Assembly (NCBI RefSeq): GCF_030345695.1
Contig: NZ_JAUASV010000012.1
Coordinates: forward strand, 1-64,000
Length of the DNA stretch: 64,000 nt
Origin: Galbitalea sp. SE-J8
GTDB lineage: Bacteria; Actinomycetota; Actinomycetes; Actinomycetales; Microbacteriaceae
Direction: 5' to 3'
Shown: piece by piece, positions 39,212-48,153 of the stretch
How positions within the stretch are numbered: position 1 is the first letter of the stretch
Layout of the letters: every line of letters starts with the position of its first letter
Notes under the pieces: generated by a model
Seen by the model: the letters and a program-made list of their open reading frames with translations, nothing else
Told to the model about the DNA's origin: nothing
Databases searched by the model: none
Translations under genes and position numbers: made by a program

Positions 39212-40441
39212 ATGCGGAGCACGGGCGGGGCGCGCGGATCGGCCCCCGCCCCCCGCGCGCTCCCCGCCGCGCTGACCGTCGCGATCATCGCCGGCGGCGC
39301 GCTCGCGGTGGTCGCCGCCGCCGCATCCGCCGCCGTCGCGACGATCATGGCCAGGCGCATCGTGACGCCGCCCGTCGACCGGGACGAGGACGTCACGGTG
39401 CTCGCGGTGGGCGAGCACAGCGTCACCATCTCGGCCACGCCGGAGTCGGTGCTCCCGGGGCGGTACAGCCTGTTCTTCGACCGCGGGCGCGGGCACGCCC
39501 GCATCGGCGATGTCATCGAGCGGGGCGACGGGCCGGCCGACGAGCTGGGCGGCGCCGTCGTCGAGCGCGCGGTGCTGCGCGTGGACCGCGGAGCGCTCGT
39601 GCCCGGCACGCGCGCCCGGATCTCGGGCTGGTACTACACGGCGCCGGACGACCTGGGCCTGCCGGTCGGCCGCGTGGACATCGACACGCCGCTCGGGCCG
39701 GCCCCGGCGTGGTGGTTCCCGGCGGAGGCCGAGTCCGGCTGGTGGGTGATCGCGGTGCACGGGCGCGCCGTGTCGCGCGAGGAGACGCTGCGCGCCGTGC
39801 CCGCCGTGCACGAGACGGGGGCGCACGCGCTCGTCGTGTCGTATCGCAACGACGGGGATGCGCCGGTGAGCCCCGACGGCCGCTACGCGCTCGGCGACGC
39901 CGAGTGGCAGGACGTGCACGCCGCGATGCGCTACGCGGTCGATCACGGCGCCACCGACCTCGTGCTGTTCGGGTTCTCGATGGGCGGCGCCACGGTGCTG
40001 CAGGCCGCGACGCGCTCGCCGCTCGCCGAGCGGGTGCGCGGCCTCATCCTCGACTCGCCCGTCGTCGACTGGGTCGACGTGCTCGACTTCCAGGGCCGGC
40101 TCGAGCGCGTGCCGGCACCGATCCGGCGCGGCGCGATCCGCCTGATGGGGGAGCCGTGGGCGGGGCGGCTGACGGGCCTCGCCGAGCCGATCGACTTCGC
40201 CCGGCTCGACTTCGTGCGCCGGTCCGCGGCGCTCGACGTGCCGGTGCTGCTGATGCACAGCGTCGACGACGGCTACGTGCCGGCCGGGCCGTCGATCGCG
40301 CTCGCCCGCGCCCGCCCCGACATCGTGACGTTCGAGCGCTACGAGCGCGCCCGGCACGTGAAGCTGTGGAACTACGATCCCGAGCGCTGGACGCGGGACA
40401 TCACACGCTGGCTCCGGGCGCTTCGGCACCGGGCCCGGTGA
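39212..40441 (+). CDS. Membrane-anchored alpha/beta hydrolase
   Basis: About 409 residues. A hydrophobic segment near residues 20-48 anchors the protein or acts as a signal. The hydrolase domain follows from about residue 160: oxyanion region VIAVHGRAVSREE, nucleophile Ser in LFGFSMGGATVL, acid in MHSVDDGYVP, and the His in ERARHVKLWN. The domain before it (about 60-150) is family-specific. ATG 39212 has GGGAGAG at a good distance; GTG 39173 is an alternative. The 3' end overlaps the convergent reductase gene by 41 nt. Substrate unknown. Confidence 0.85.
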   Translation: MRSTGGARGSAPAPRALPAALTVAIIAGGALAVVAAAASAAVATIMARRIVTPPVDRDEDVTVLAVGEHSVTISATPESVLPGRYSLFFDRGRGHARIGDVIERGDGPADELGGAVVERAVLRVDRGALVPGTRARISGWYYTAPDDLGLPVGRVDIDTPLGPAPAWWFPAEAESGWWVIAVHGRAVSREETLRAVPAVHETGAHALVVSYRNDGDAPVSPDGRYALGDAEWQDVHAAMRYAVDHGATDLVLFGFSMGGATVLQAATRSPLAERVRGLILDSPVVDWVDVLDFQGRLERVPAPIRRGAIRLMGEPWAGRLTGLAEPIDFARLDFVRRSAALDVPVLLMHSVDDGYVPAGPSIALARARPDIVTFERYERARHVKLWNYDPERWTRDITRWLRALRHRAR

Positions 40442-41153
40442 GCGTCCAGCGCGAGTAGACCGCGCCGCCGTCGTCGACGAGCAGCTGCTCGAGGGTCGCT
40501 GCGAGGTCGAGGCCGTCGTCGGCGGCGAGGGACGGGGGCCGACCGCCGAGGCGCGGGCTCGTCGTCAGGCACAGCTCGTCGACGACGCCCGCGGCGAGCA
40601 GCCGGCGGGCGAGTGCGGGACCGCCCTCGCACACGATCGACTCGAACCCGCGAACGCGCAGCGCGGTGACGAGCGCTACCGGGTCGATCCGCCCGGCGGT
40701 CGCGTCGAGCACCACGATCCGCGGTTCGATCGGCGCGAGCTGCGCGCGGACGCGCGCCTCGGCATCCGGGGGACAGACCACGACGAGCCGTCCGGGCGCG
40801 GTGTCGGCCGCGAACGCGTGGCCGGTGAGATCGCCGGATGCCGTGACGACCGCGAGCGGAGCTCGCCGGGGCATGAGGTAGCCCTCGGCGCGCACCGTCG
40901 CCGCGCCGACGAGCACGAGGTCGGCGAGCTCGCGGATGACGCCGAGGATCATCCGGTCGACGGGGTTGCTCAGCGTGTGCGACGTGCCGTCGCCGCCCGC
41001 GGCCTCGCCCGTGACGCTCGTGATGAGGTTCGTGCGCACGATCGACAGCGCGGCTGGCCGGTACAGGTCGAGCAGCCGCGCCCGGGCGGCGGCACGATCG
41101 GCGTCGACGTCGATGACCTCCGGCGCACCGGGGAACACGCGGGTGATGAGCAC
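40401..41153 (-). CDS. RibD C-terminal-domain reductase
   Basis: A 250-residue protein of the RibD C-terminal/dihydrofolate-reductase-like superfamily. It has the substrate/NADPH motifs TNLITSVTGEAAGGDG, DRMILGVIRELADLVLVGAATVRAEGY and CEGGPALARRLLAAGVVDEL. In riboflavin synthesis such domains reduce the ribose side chain of the pyrimidine; stand-alone copies often have unknown substrates. The GTG at 41153 has a GGGAGGA site; the frame is open to 41237. It overlaps the hydrolase 3' end by 41 nt. Confidence 0.85.
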   Translation of the reverse strand: MLITRVFPGAPEVIDVDADRAAARARLLDLYRPAALSIVRTNLITSVTGEAAGGDGTSHTLSNPVDRMILGVIRELADLVLVGAATVRAEGYLMPRRAPLAVVTASGDLTGHAFAADTAPGRLVVVCPPDAEARVRAQLAPIEPRIVVLDATAGRIDPVALVTALRVRGFESIVCEGGPALARRLLAAGVVDELCLTTSPRLGGRPPSLAADDGLDLAATLEQLLVDDGGAVYSRWTLTGPGAEAPGASV

Positions 41154-41215
41154 GCACCATCCTCCCGTGCCGAGCGGTCGGGAGCGAAGCGCGGCGGACA
41201 CTACGGTGGAGGATC

Positions 41216-42241
41216 GTGACCGAGTCGACCGCCGCATCCGCCCGCTCGCACCTCGTCGACATCGACCCGCAGCTCAGCGGCGCGGAGATGGTCGAGCAGC
41301 TCGTGCCGCCGCGCCAGTTCGCCGACGCGACGCTCGACAGCTACCGGCCCGACCCCGACCACCCCTCCCAGGGCGAGGCACTCGAGGCGATGCGCGCGTT
41401 CGCGGCCGGCAGCCGGCCGGGCGGCTTCTTCTCGCGCCGCCGACAGCCGGATGCGAAGCCGGGCATCTACCTCGACGGCGGCTTCGGCGTCGGCAAGACC
41501 CACCTGCTCGCGGCGCTGTGGCACGCGACCGGCGGGCGCCGGAAGTACTTCGGCACCTTCATCGAGTACACGGCGCTCGTCGGCGCGCTCGGCTACGCCG
41601 GCGCCCTCGCGGCGCTCACCGGCGCAGCGCTCATCTGCATCGACGAGTTCGAGCTCGACGACCCGGGCGACACGCGACTCATGTCGCGCCTGCTGCGGGA
41701 GCTCGTCGCCTCGGGCACTCGCATCGCGGCCACGTCGAACACCCCGCCGAATGCGCTGGGCGAGGGACGGTTCGCGGCACAGGACTTCCTGCGCGAGATC
41801 GACCAGCTCGCCGGCCAGTTCTCGATCATGCGCATCGACGGGCTGGACTACCGGCGTCGCGACATCGAGGGCCACGCGCAGACGACGGATGCCGCGGCGA
41901 TCGACGCGATCGCCGCGCGCCTCACAGGCACCGTGACCGTCGACGACTTCGACGCGCTGCTCGCGCACCTCGCGCGCGTGCACCCCTCGAAGTACGTGAA
42001 GCTCGTCGCCGGCATCGACACCGTCGTGCTCACCGGCGTGCACGAGCTCGCGAATCAGACCGACGCGCTTCGTCTCGTGGCGTTCGTCGATCGCCTCTAC
42101 GACGCGCAGATCCCGGTGGTCTCGAGCGGCATCCCGCTCGACGAGGTGTTCGCCGCCGACATGCTGGCCGGGGGCTACCGCAAGAAGTACCTGCGCGCGA
42201 TGTCGCGCCTCATCGCGCTGACGACCGGCGCCGGTCTCTGA
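41216..42241 (+). CDS. zapE: Cell division protein ZapE (AFG1-like ATPase)
   Basis: AAA-type ATPase of 341 residues. Walker A is GGFGVGKTHLLAALW, Walker B is LICIDEFELDDPGD, and a sensor stretch reads IAATSNTPPNALG. In proteobacteria ZapE acts on the FtsZ ring; the mitochondrial relative AFG1 helps protein quality control. The GTG at 41216 lies 8 nt after TACGGT, a possible -10. It is divergent from the RibD-type gene and upstream of amt. Confidence 0.88.
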   Translation: MTESTAASARSHLVDIDPQLSGAEMVEQLVPPRQFADATLDSYRPDPDHPSQGEALEAMRAFAAGSRPGGFFSRRRQPDAKPGIYLDGGFGVGKTHLLAALWHATGGRRKYFGTFIEYTALVGALGYAGALAALTGAALICIDEFELDDPGDTRLMSRLLRELVASGTRIAATSNTPPNALGEGRFAAQDFLREIDQLAGQFSIMRIDGLDYRRRDIEGHAQTTDAAAIDAIAARLTGTVTVDDFDALLAHLARVHPSKYVKLVAGIDTVVLTGVHELANQTDALRLVAFVDRLYDAQIPVVSSGIPLDEVFAADMLAGGYRKKYLRAMSRLIALTTGAGL

Positions 42242-42317
42242 GCCGCCGCATCCGCTCGCCATCTCCGAGCGGATCGGGAGCGACAGGAAACACGATGTTT
42301 ACCTGCGCGCGAGCGGC

Positions 42318-42333
42318 GTAACCTCCGCGAAAC
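42318..42333 (+). promoter_or_regulatory. GlnR-type box upstream of amt
   Basis: GTAAC-N6-GAAAC, exactly the spacing and sequence of the actinobacterial GlnR consensus (GTnAC-n6-GAAAC), 117 nt before the amt start. A second, weaker half (TTTAC at 42298-42302) lies just upstream. Confidence 0.55.
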
Positions 42334-42450
42334 ATCTACCGCGCGCCCACGAAACAGCCCCTCGCCAGACTGAGCCCGTACCCGGGGGGAGCGCGTGATG
42401 GCGCGCGGAGCCGGAGTGCGTCCTTTGCGGAAACTACGAGAGGTAACACT

Positions 42451-43659
42451 GTGGATACTGGCGAACTCGCCTGGGCGATCACGGCGTCGGCGCTTGTCGT
42501 CTTCATGACGCCGGGTGTCGCGTTCTTCTACGGCGGTCTGGTCAAGGCCAAGAGCGTCGTCAGCATGATGATGATGAGCTTCGGCGCACTCGGTCTCATC
42601 TCGGTGCTGTGGATTCTCTACGGCTACAACATGTCGTCGGTCGACAGCCCGTGGGCGTTCTCGGGCAACCCGTTCTCCGACTTCGGCCTCGGCTCGGCGG
42701 ACAACGAGACGCTCGTCGGCGCGCTCTTCGGCGCGACCTTCGCGATCATCACCGTGGCGCTGATCTCGGGTGCGATCGCGGACCGCGCGAAGTTCGGCTC
42801 GTGGCTCATCTTCGCGGGACTGTGGGCGACCTTCGTCTACTTCCCCGTCGCGGCCTGGGTGTGGGGCGGCGGCTGGATCCTCAGCCTCGGTGACACGTTC
42901 GGACTCGACTACACGGTCATCGACTACGCCGGTGGAACCGCGGTGCACATCAACGCCGGTGCCGCCGCTCTCGCGCTCGCTCTCGTCCTCGGCAAGCGCG
43001 TCGGCTTCGCGAAGGGCATGAGCCGCCCGCACAACGTTCCGCTCGTGCTCCTCGGCGCCTCGGTGCTGTGGTTCGGCTGGTTCGGCTTCAACGTCGGTGC
43101 GGAGTTCAGCAACGACCTCGCGAACGCGGGCCTCATCGCGGTCAACACCCTCGGCGCCACGGCGGCGGCCATTCTCGGCTGGCTCATCGTCGAGAAGCTC
43201 AAGGACGGCAAGGCCACCTCGGTCGGTGCCGGATCGGGTGCCGTCGCGGGTCTCGTCGCGATCACGCCGTCCTGTGCCAACCTGACCCCGGGCTGGGCGC
43301 TCGTGCTCGGCATCCTCGCCGGTGCGATCTGCGCCCTGGCGATCGAGCTCAAGTACAAGCTCGGCTTCGACGACTCGCTCGACGTGGTGGGCATCCACAT
43401 GGTCGGCGGCATCGTCGGCACGCTCTACCTGGGCTTCTTCGCGATCGACACCGGCCTCGTCTACGGCGGTGGCGGCATGCAGCTGCTCATGCAGGCGATC
43501 GCCGCGATCGGCGTGCTCATCTACTCGTTCGTGATCGCCTTCATCATCGGCTTCGTGATCGAGAAGACGATCGGCTTCCGTGTGAAGAACGAGGACGAGG
43601 TCGCTGGTGTCGACCAGGCCGTCCACGGCGAGGAGGGCTACGTGCTCGCCACCGAGTGA
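42451..43659 (+). CDS. amt: Ammonium transporter (Amt/MEP)
   Basis: Trimeric ammonium channel/transporter, 402 residues with about 11 transmembrane helices. The twin pore His are in GGTAVHINAGAAAL and DVVGIHMVGGIVG; the family signature runs from about DYAGGTAVHIN to NVPLVLLGASVLWFGWFGFN. The C-terminal cytoplasmic tail is short (EKTIGFRVKNEDE on). No glnK gene follows. The GTG at 42451 has GAGAGGT upstream. A GlnR-type box in the promoter suggests nitrogen control, and a strong terminator follows. Confidence 0.95.
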   Translation: MDTGELAWAITASALVVFMTPGVAFFYGGLVKAKSVVSMMMMSFGALGLISVLWILYGYNMSSVDSPWAFSGNPFSDFGLGSADNETLVGALFGATFAIITVALISGAIADRAKFGSWLIFAGLWATFVYFPVAAWVWGGGWILSLGDTFGLDYTVIDYAGGTAVHINAGAAALALALVLGKRVGFAKGMSRPHNVPLVLLGASVLWFGWFGFNVGAEFSNDLANAGLIAVNTLGATAAAILGWLIVEKLKDGKATSVGAGSGAVAGLVAITPSCANLTPGWALVLGILAGAICALAIELKYKLGFDDSLDVVGIHMVGGIVGTLYLGFFAIDTGLVYGGGGMQLLMQAIAAIGVLIYSFVIAFIIGFVIEKTIGFRVKNEDEVAGVDQAVHGEEGYVLATE

Positions 43660-43677
43660 GCACGGATTCACCCGTCA

Positions 43678-43713
43678 CGAGGGGGCGTCATCCTGCGGGA
43701 TGGCGCCCCCTCG
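43678..43713 (+). terminator. Intrinsic terminator after amt
   Basis: CGAGGGGGCGTCATCC pairs with GGATGGCGCCCCCTCG around a 4-nt TGCG loop, with one internal mismatch, 19 nt after the amt stop. It is followed by TCGTTCC. Confidence 0.85.
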
Positions 43714-43948
43714 TCGTTCCTCGGTCCGATGGACACGCTCCGGCCGTTCGGAGGGGGGCGTGTGTGGCAGCGGATGGCGTAGCCGAAGTGCGGCTCGAGA
43801 GGTCGCTCCCGCCACACTCCGCTTTCGCCGCCCGCTGGTGCGGTTTCCCCGCCAGTGGCGGACGCGGCAGCTGGGCGCGGCGAATGGGAGTGATCCCCGG
43901 TCCGTGGTCTCCGTGTCAGGATTCTCGCGAGGGGCCCCCGCCTCGCCG

Positions 43949-43976
43949 TTGCGGGCCAGACTCCCGCGGGTATACT
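43949..43976 (+). promoter_or_regulatory. Promoter of the small secreted protein/ABC locus
   Basis: TTGCGG (43949-43954), a 16-nt spacer and TATACT (43971-43976). This is one of the best -10 hexamers in the window. The expected transcript starts near 43983, leaving a leader of about 90 nt. The stretch 43714-43948 upstream holds no gene I can support. Confidence 0.6.
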
Positions 43977-43992
43977 TACCTCATTGGAACCT

Positions 43993-44032
43993 TAACTGCG
44001 ATCGTGGCGTGTTTGCTGTGCGGTCGCAGTTA
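43993..44032 (+). promoter_or_regulatory. Stem-loop in the leader of the small secreted protein gene
   Basis: TAACTGCGATCG (43993-44004) pairs with CGGTCGCAGTTA (44021-44032), 12 pairs including one G-U, around a 16-nt loop. It lies 42 nt before the start codon, within the predicted leader RNA. It may be an RNA element or, as DNA, an operator. Confidence 0.55.
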
Positions 44033-44074
44033 CTCGAGATAACATGCTCTTTTTTCGTCAGATCGAGGGTAAAA

Positions 44075-44426
44075 ATGCGTAAATCAGCATCAAGTATGTT
44101 ATTCGCCGGCGGCTCAGCACTCATTCCTGCCGTCGGAGTTGCGGCTCCGGCGATCGCGGCTGGTGCAACGATCAGTCCGAACACTCAGAGCACCACCTAC
44201 GCCGGTCTGGCTCACTACACCGTGTCTTGGTCGGGAGGAACCCCAACATTCTTCCCTAACGCGAGCACGAGCACGGGTTCACCCCACGACGTCATCCTTT
44301 GACTATGGATTCGATTCATGTCCTTCGACCCACACGTTCACTCAGGAGCTTGATGTGGTAAGTAGCGGCGTTCTCGTCGCGGCCGCGACGTCTTCGACGA
44401 AGATCGTCCACTCCAACCCGTGCTGA
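44075..44426 (+). pseudogene. Small secreted protein, frame broken near its middle
   Basis: The ATG at 44075 starts a 75-residue frame with a clear signal peptide (about 1-30) and a mature part of beta-strand character (HYTVSWSGGTPTFF), stopping at TGA 44300-44302. The next frame continues the same style without interruption to 44426 (SFDYGFDSCPST, then TQELDVVSSGVLV, ending SNPC). Removing one C from the CCCC run at 44282-44285 joins them into about 116 residues with two Cys. The stop is also set in CTTTGAC, the slip site used by prfB, but without an upstream Shine-Dalgarno. AT-richer than its neighbours and with a rare TTA Leu codon (44099-44101), so probably acquired. Confidence 0.6.
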
Positions 44427-44435
44427 GTCGCAGGC

Positions 44436-47045
44436 GTGCGGATTAGAGTGCCGCGACCGAGCACCCTGGCTGCGGTTCTTGGCGGTGTCGCCTCGATCGT
44501 GATTGCGCTGCTCGGCACGACGGCACAGGTGCAGCTCACGTCCGACATCACGAACAGGGCTCGCGGTGCGTACGACATTCTCGTGCTTCCGCACGATTCC
44601 GGCGCGACACCGGATTCTCCGACGAGTGGCCTGATCGAGCCGAATTACCTCCAATTCAGCGGACGCGGGGGCATCTCGCTTGGTGACCTTGCTCGCATCC
44701 GTGCTCTCTCCGGCGTTGACGTTGCCGCACCGATTTCCGTGATCGGCCAGGTGACGCCGTCGTCGGTGACTCCTGCCGTGGACCTGCCCGCCAACAGCGC
44801 TCCCGAGGTTGTGCGCGTCACACTGACCCAGTCGGTGGACGATGGCGTGCAGTCCACGCCGATCGCGTCCGAGAGTTTCGCGCTCGCGATCCCCGGCCCG
44901 GGCGGCGGCCAGCGGATCGGCTCGTCGGGTGTCATCAGCTTCTCCGACGGAGACGCAGACGACGGCTGGCGCGTGTACGGCAAGCCGTTCCCGCCGACGA
45001 GCGGCACCATCGTGGCGGTGGATCCCGTTGCCGAACAGGCGCTCGTCGGGCATTCGGTGCGCGCGCTCGGCTCACTCGGGCGCGTGAGGGACCAGACCAT
45101 GTCCGCGTTCTCGATCGCGACGCTGAACGACGCGATCGCGGCCCAGGTGAAAGCCGGTCGCCTCGACCCGGCCGGGATCCATCCTCCCGCCGTGCCGCTC
45201 AAGGGCTTCACCGATGCGGTGGTGCCCGTGGTGGCCACCGCGACGGATGCTGCGCGGTCGACGTTCCACGTCTCCGCCGATGTGATCTACCGGGGCGCCG
45301 CGGCTGTTCCGTACGTGGACGGAACGGCTTCGCTGCGGACGATTCCTGACACCGGCAAGGTCGAAGCGAGCACCGACGTCGATCTGCCGTTCGACCGGAA
45401 CCCGATCGGCTCGCCCGGATTCATCGCCGAACTCGGCGGTGGTCCGCAGGAAGACGTCGACGGCGGAGGCACGGTGTTCTCGAGTTCGCAGTACCTGCTC
45501 GCCAGCAGACCTCGCTACGTGCCGTCCAGCGGAACGTCGGCGGACGCAGCCGAGTTCACCATCAGTCCGCTCGGCGAGACACCCGCAACCGGTCCGGCCA
45601 TCCACCTCGGGGCACCGTTGGACTCCGTGCCGGTCGCGAGTCAGGAGGAGCAGTACCGCGCAGTGGCGGCGGTGGCGTCGGCGCATCCGGCGGCGTTCGA
45701 GCCGATCGCCGACTTCGATTCGGCGCAGCTCGTGCCCGACTCTCCGGACGAGGGGCGGGTGAGCCTCGGCATCTACGATGTGCCCGACCTGATCGTCGAC
45801 AACAGTCCGATCGCGCCACGCGGCGCCGTGCTGCGCCCGACGTTCAATCCCGCGGGGCTGGTCTCCCGCCCGCCGTCCGCGATCGCGGACATCAGAGACG
45901 CCGAGCTGCTGCGTGGCGAGGCGCCGATCGACGCGATCAGGATCAGGGTGCGCGGCATCACCACGATCGATGGCAACGCCATCCGCTCGGTCGAGGAGGT
46001 CGCCACGCAGATCGAGCGGCTGGGTTTCTCCGCCGACGTCGTGATCGGCTCCAGCCCGCAGCCGGTCACCCTCGACGTGCCCGCGTACGTCGACTCGGCC
46101 GGAGACGTCGTCAAGCTGGGAACGGTGACCCAGCGCTGGACGACGATGGGCGCATCGACCCGGGTCGCGAACACGTTCAGCTCTCTCACGCTCGCCCTGG
46201 TCGGCATGGGCGCGGCAATCGTCGCGCTCGGCGCGTTCGCCGCGTTTCAGCTCGAGGGCGATCTGACGCGGACGGAGGCAGGGGTGCTTCGCGCGTTCGG
46301 GTGGACACGCCGACGGGTCTGGTGGCGCCTGGCCCGGCTCCCCGTTCTGTTCTCCGCTGGTGCGGCCGTGGCGTCGCTTCTGACCGCGGGACTCGTCGGT
46401 CGCTCCGTGCTCACCGGTAGCATCGCTACGCTGCTGGCACTCGCGACGGGCGCGACGGCGATGGTCGGCGCCTGGCTCGGTCTGCGCGAGCCGCGGATCG
46501 CAGCGACGTCGCGCTCACCGTTCCTCGCCCACGGCCGGATGCTGGCGGCGGGGGCGATCGCATGCCGTAGCCGCGGGGCGGCCCTGGCGACCGTGTGTCT
46601 CCTCGCTCTTGGCATCGGGTCGTTCGGAATCGGGGTGGCACTGTTCGGGGCGCGTTCGGTCGCGGCCGGTCCGACCCTGTTGGCCGGAGCCCTGGGGGGT
46701 GCTCTGTCCGGGGCGCAGTTCGCACTGCTCATGGTTGTGCTGGCGGAGGCCATTGTGTTCACCACACTGTTGTGGCGCCACGGCGTGAGGGGGCGGACCC
46801 GGGATGCGGGGTATCTGCGCGCCGCCGGATGGTTGTGGCGAGACGTTGCCGCACTGGAGGTTCGGGTGTCGCTGTGGCTGACCGTTCCCGCGCTGGTCAT
46901 CGCCCTGTTGGTCGGCTGGGCAGTGACACTGACATTCACCTTCGCGAGTTGGCAGGTCGCACTGTTCGCCGTGGCGATTCTCGGGTCGGCCACCGTGCTG
47001 TGGCTCGCGGCGTCCGCCGCCGCGCGCAGAGTCAGAGAGTCGTGA
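44436..47045 (+). CDS. FtsX/MacB-type ABC transporter permease with large outer domain
   Basis: An 869-residue membrane protein. One N-terminal helix (about 10-32) is followed by a very long extracellular region (about 35-575), then about seven helices in the last 290 residues. The FtsX-type pattern shows in ALVGMGAAIVALGAFAAF, with the cytoplasmic GVLRAFGWTRRRVWW after it. This is the MacB-like plan, in which such transporters push or sense substrates at the outer membrane face rather than pump across the lipid. The GTG start at 44436 is 9 nt after the small protein gene, and the ATPase start overlaps its stop. Substrate is inferred to be the small secreted protein. Confidence 0.75.
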   Translation: MRIRVPRPSTLAAVLGGVASIVIALLGTTAQVQLTSDITNRARGAYDILVLPHDSGATPDSPTSGLIEPNYLQFSGRGGISLGDLARIRALSGVDVAAPISVIGQVTPSSVTPAVDLPANSAPEVVRVTLTQSVDDGVQSTPIASESFALAIPGPGGGQRIGSSGVISFSDGDADDGWRVYGKPFPPTSGTIVAVDPVAEQALVGHSVRALGSLGRVRDQTMSAFSIATLNDAIAAQVKAGRLDPAGIHPPAVPLKGFTDAVVPVVATATDAARSTFHVSADVIYRGAAAVPYVDGTASLRTIPDTGKVEASTDVDLPFDRNPIGSPGFIAELGGGPQEDVDGGGTVFSSSQYLLASRPRYVPSSGTSADAAEFTISPLGETPATGPAIHLGAPLDSVPVASQEEQYRAVAAVASAHPAAFEPIADFDSAQLVPDSPDEGRVSLGIYDVPDLIVDNSPIAPRGAVLRPTFNPAGLVSRPPSAIADIRDAELLRGEAPIDAIRIRVRGITTIDGNAIRSVEEVATQIERLGFSADVVIGSSPQPVTLDVPAYVDSAGDVVKLGTVTQRWTTMGASTRVANTFSSLTLALVGMGAAIVALGAFAAFQLEGDLTRTEAGVLRAFGWTRRRVWWRLARLPVLFSAGAAVASLLTAGLVGRSVLTGSIATLLALATGATAMVGAWLGLREPRIAATSRSPFLAHGRMLAAGAIACRSRGAALATVCLLALGIGSFGIGVALFGARSVAAGPTLLAGALGGALSGAQFALLMVVLAEAIVFTTLLWRHGVRGRTRDAGYLRAAGWLWRDVAALEVRVSLWLTVPALVIALLVGWAVTLTFTFASWQVALFAVAILGSATVLWLAASAAARRVRES

Positions 47046-47707
47046 TGAGTCAGAATGCTCCGACCGCGCTGCTCGCGTTCCAGGGCATCATCGCGCGATA
47101 CGACGGCAACGATCTGTTCCCGCCGCTCACGTTCACCGTCCACGCCGGGGAGATCGTCGCGCTGAAGGGCCGGTCAGGCTCGGGCAAGTCGACAGCGTTG
47201 CGCATCGCCATGGGGATGAGGGCTCCGTCGTCCGGATCCGTGTCGTGGAAGGGGACCGATCTCTACACGATGACGGATGACGACCGCACCCGCCTGCGCG
47301 CGTCGAACTACGGCGTGGTGCTTCAAGACGGCGGAATGATCAGGGGGATCTCCGCCACTGCGAACGTCGTGCTGCCCGTGTTGCGGCGGAGGCCGACCCG
47401 AGCTGAAGCGGATCGCGCCCGGGACACGCTTCGTCTCGTGGGTCTCGACCGGCACCTGGACCGCCTCGTCGATGGGCTTTCCGGCGGCGAGGCGCAGCGG
47501 GTGGCGTTCGCACGCGCGCTGTTCGCCGAGCCGGAGCTGCTCCTGGTCGATGAGCCGACGGCGAGCCTCGACCGGCACAATGCCGCGAGCGTCGTCGCAC
47601 TGCTCGCCGCGACTGCGAGCCGTGATCGTGGCGTGCTCGTCGCGACGCACGATCAGGAAGTGCTCGATGCCGCACACACCGTCGTCGACCTCGACACGCT
47701 CGCCTGA
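47045..47707 (+). CDS. ABC transporter ATP-binding protein (MacB/LolD type)
   Basis: A 220-residue ATPase with Walker A (GRSGSGKSTALRI), Q-loop in VVLQDGGMIRGIS, signature LSGGEAQRVAFARAL, Walker B LLLVDEPTASLD and the switch His in VATHDQ. The signature and the short length fit the MacB/LolD class that pairs with FtsX-type permeases. It overlaps the permease stop by one base (TGATG). Confidence 0.92.
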   Translation: MSQNAPTALLAFQGIIARYDGNDLFPPLTFTVHAGEIVALKGRSGSGKSTALRIAMGMRAPSSGSVSWKGTDLYTMTDDDRTRLRASNYGVVLQDGGMIRGISATANVVLPVLRRRPTRAEADRARDTLRLVGLDRHLDRLVDGLSGGEAQRVAFARALFAEPELLLVDEPTASLDRHNAASVVALLAATASRDRGVLVATHDQEVLDAAHTVVDLDTLA

Positions 47708-47747
47708 TGCGCGCCGGGGTAGGGAGGTCGGCGTAACGAGCACGCGG

Positions 47748-48092
47748 TCAGTCGTCGGTCAGATCGAGGTGCTGCGGTCGTTCGGGGGTCGCCCGGGCGG
47801 CGTCCGCGGGCGGTGACGGATGCGGTTCCCGCTGTTCGCGGTCTCCCGCGTCCCCGTGCGCGACGACCTCGATCGCGACCGAGTCCCACTCGCGGACCTG
47901 GGCGCCCGGCGCCGGGTGCTGGCTCACGATCGAGAACAGGCCGGGCCACGCCAGCGAGCCGATGGGCGGCCCGTCCGGGTCGGTGCTCGCGAGCGCGACG
48001 CCGGCATCGGCCGCCACATCCCGCCCGACATGGAAGGGCAGCCCGACGACGTCGGGCACCGTCACGACTCGTCGTGCACCGGAATCGACCAT
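47748..48092 (-). CDS. Small PASTA-domain protein
   Basis: A 114-residue protein with one PASTA domain (about 8-75: VPDVVGLPFHVGRDVAADAGV, then FSIVSQHPAPGAQVREWDSVAIEV) and a hydrophilic tail. No signal peptide or membrane helix is seen, unlike PASTA kinases and penicillin-binding proteins, so it may be cytoplasmic. Function unknown. Confidence 0.75.
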   Translation of the reverse strand: MVDSGARRVVTVPDVVGLPFHVGRDVAADAGVALASTDPDGPPIGSLAWPGLFSIVSQHPAPGAQVREWDSVAIEVVAHGDAGDREQREPHPSPPADAARATPERPQHLDLTDD

Positions 48093-48153
48093 GTCGTCGA
48101 TTCTAGGTCGCGAGCGCGACGAGGGCGCGCGACGGGGGCGCGCGACGGGCGAC

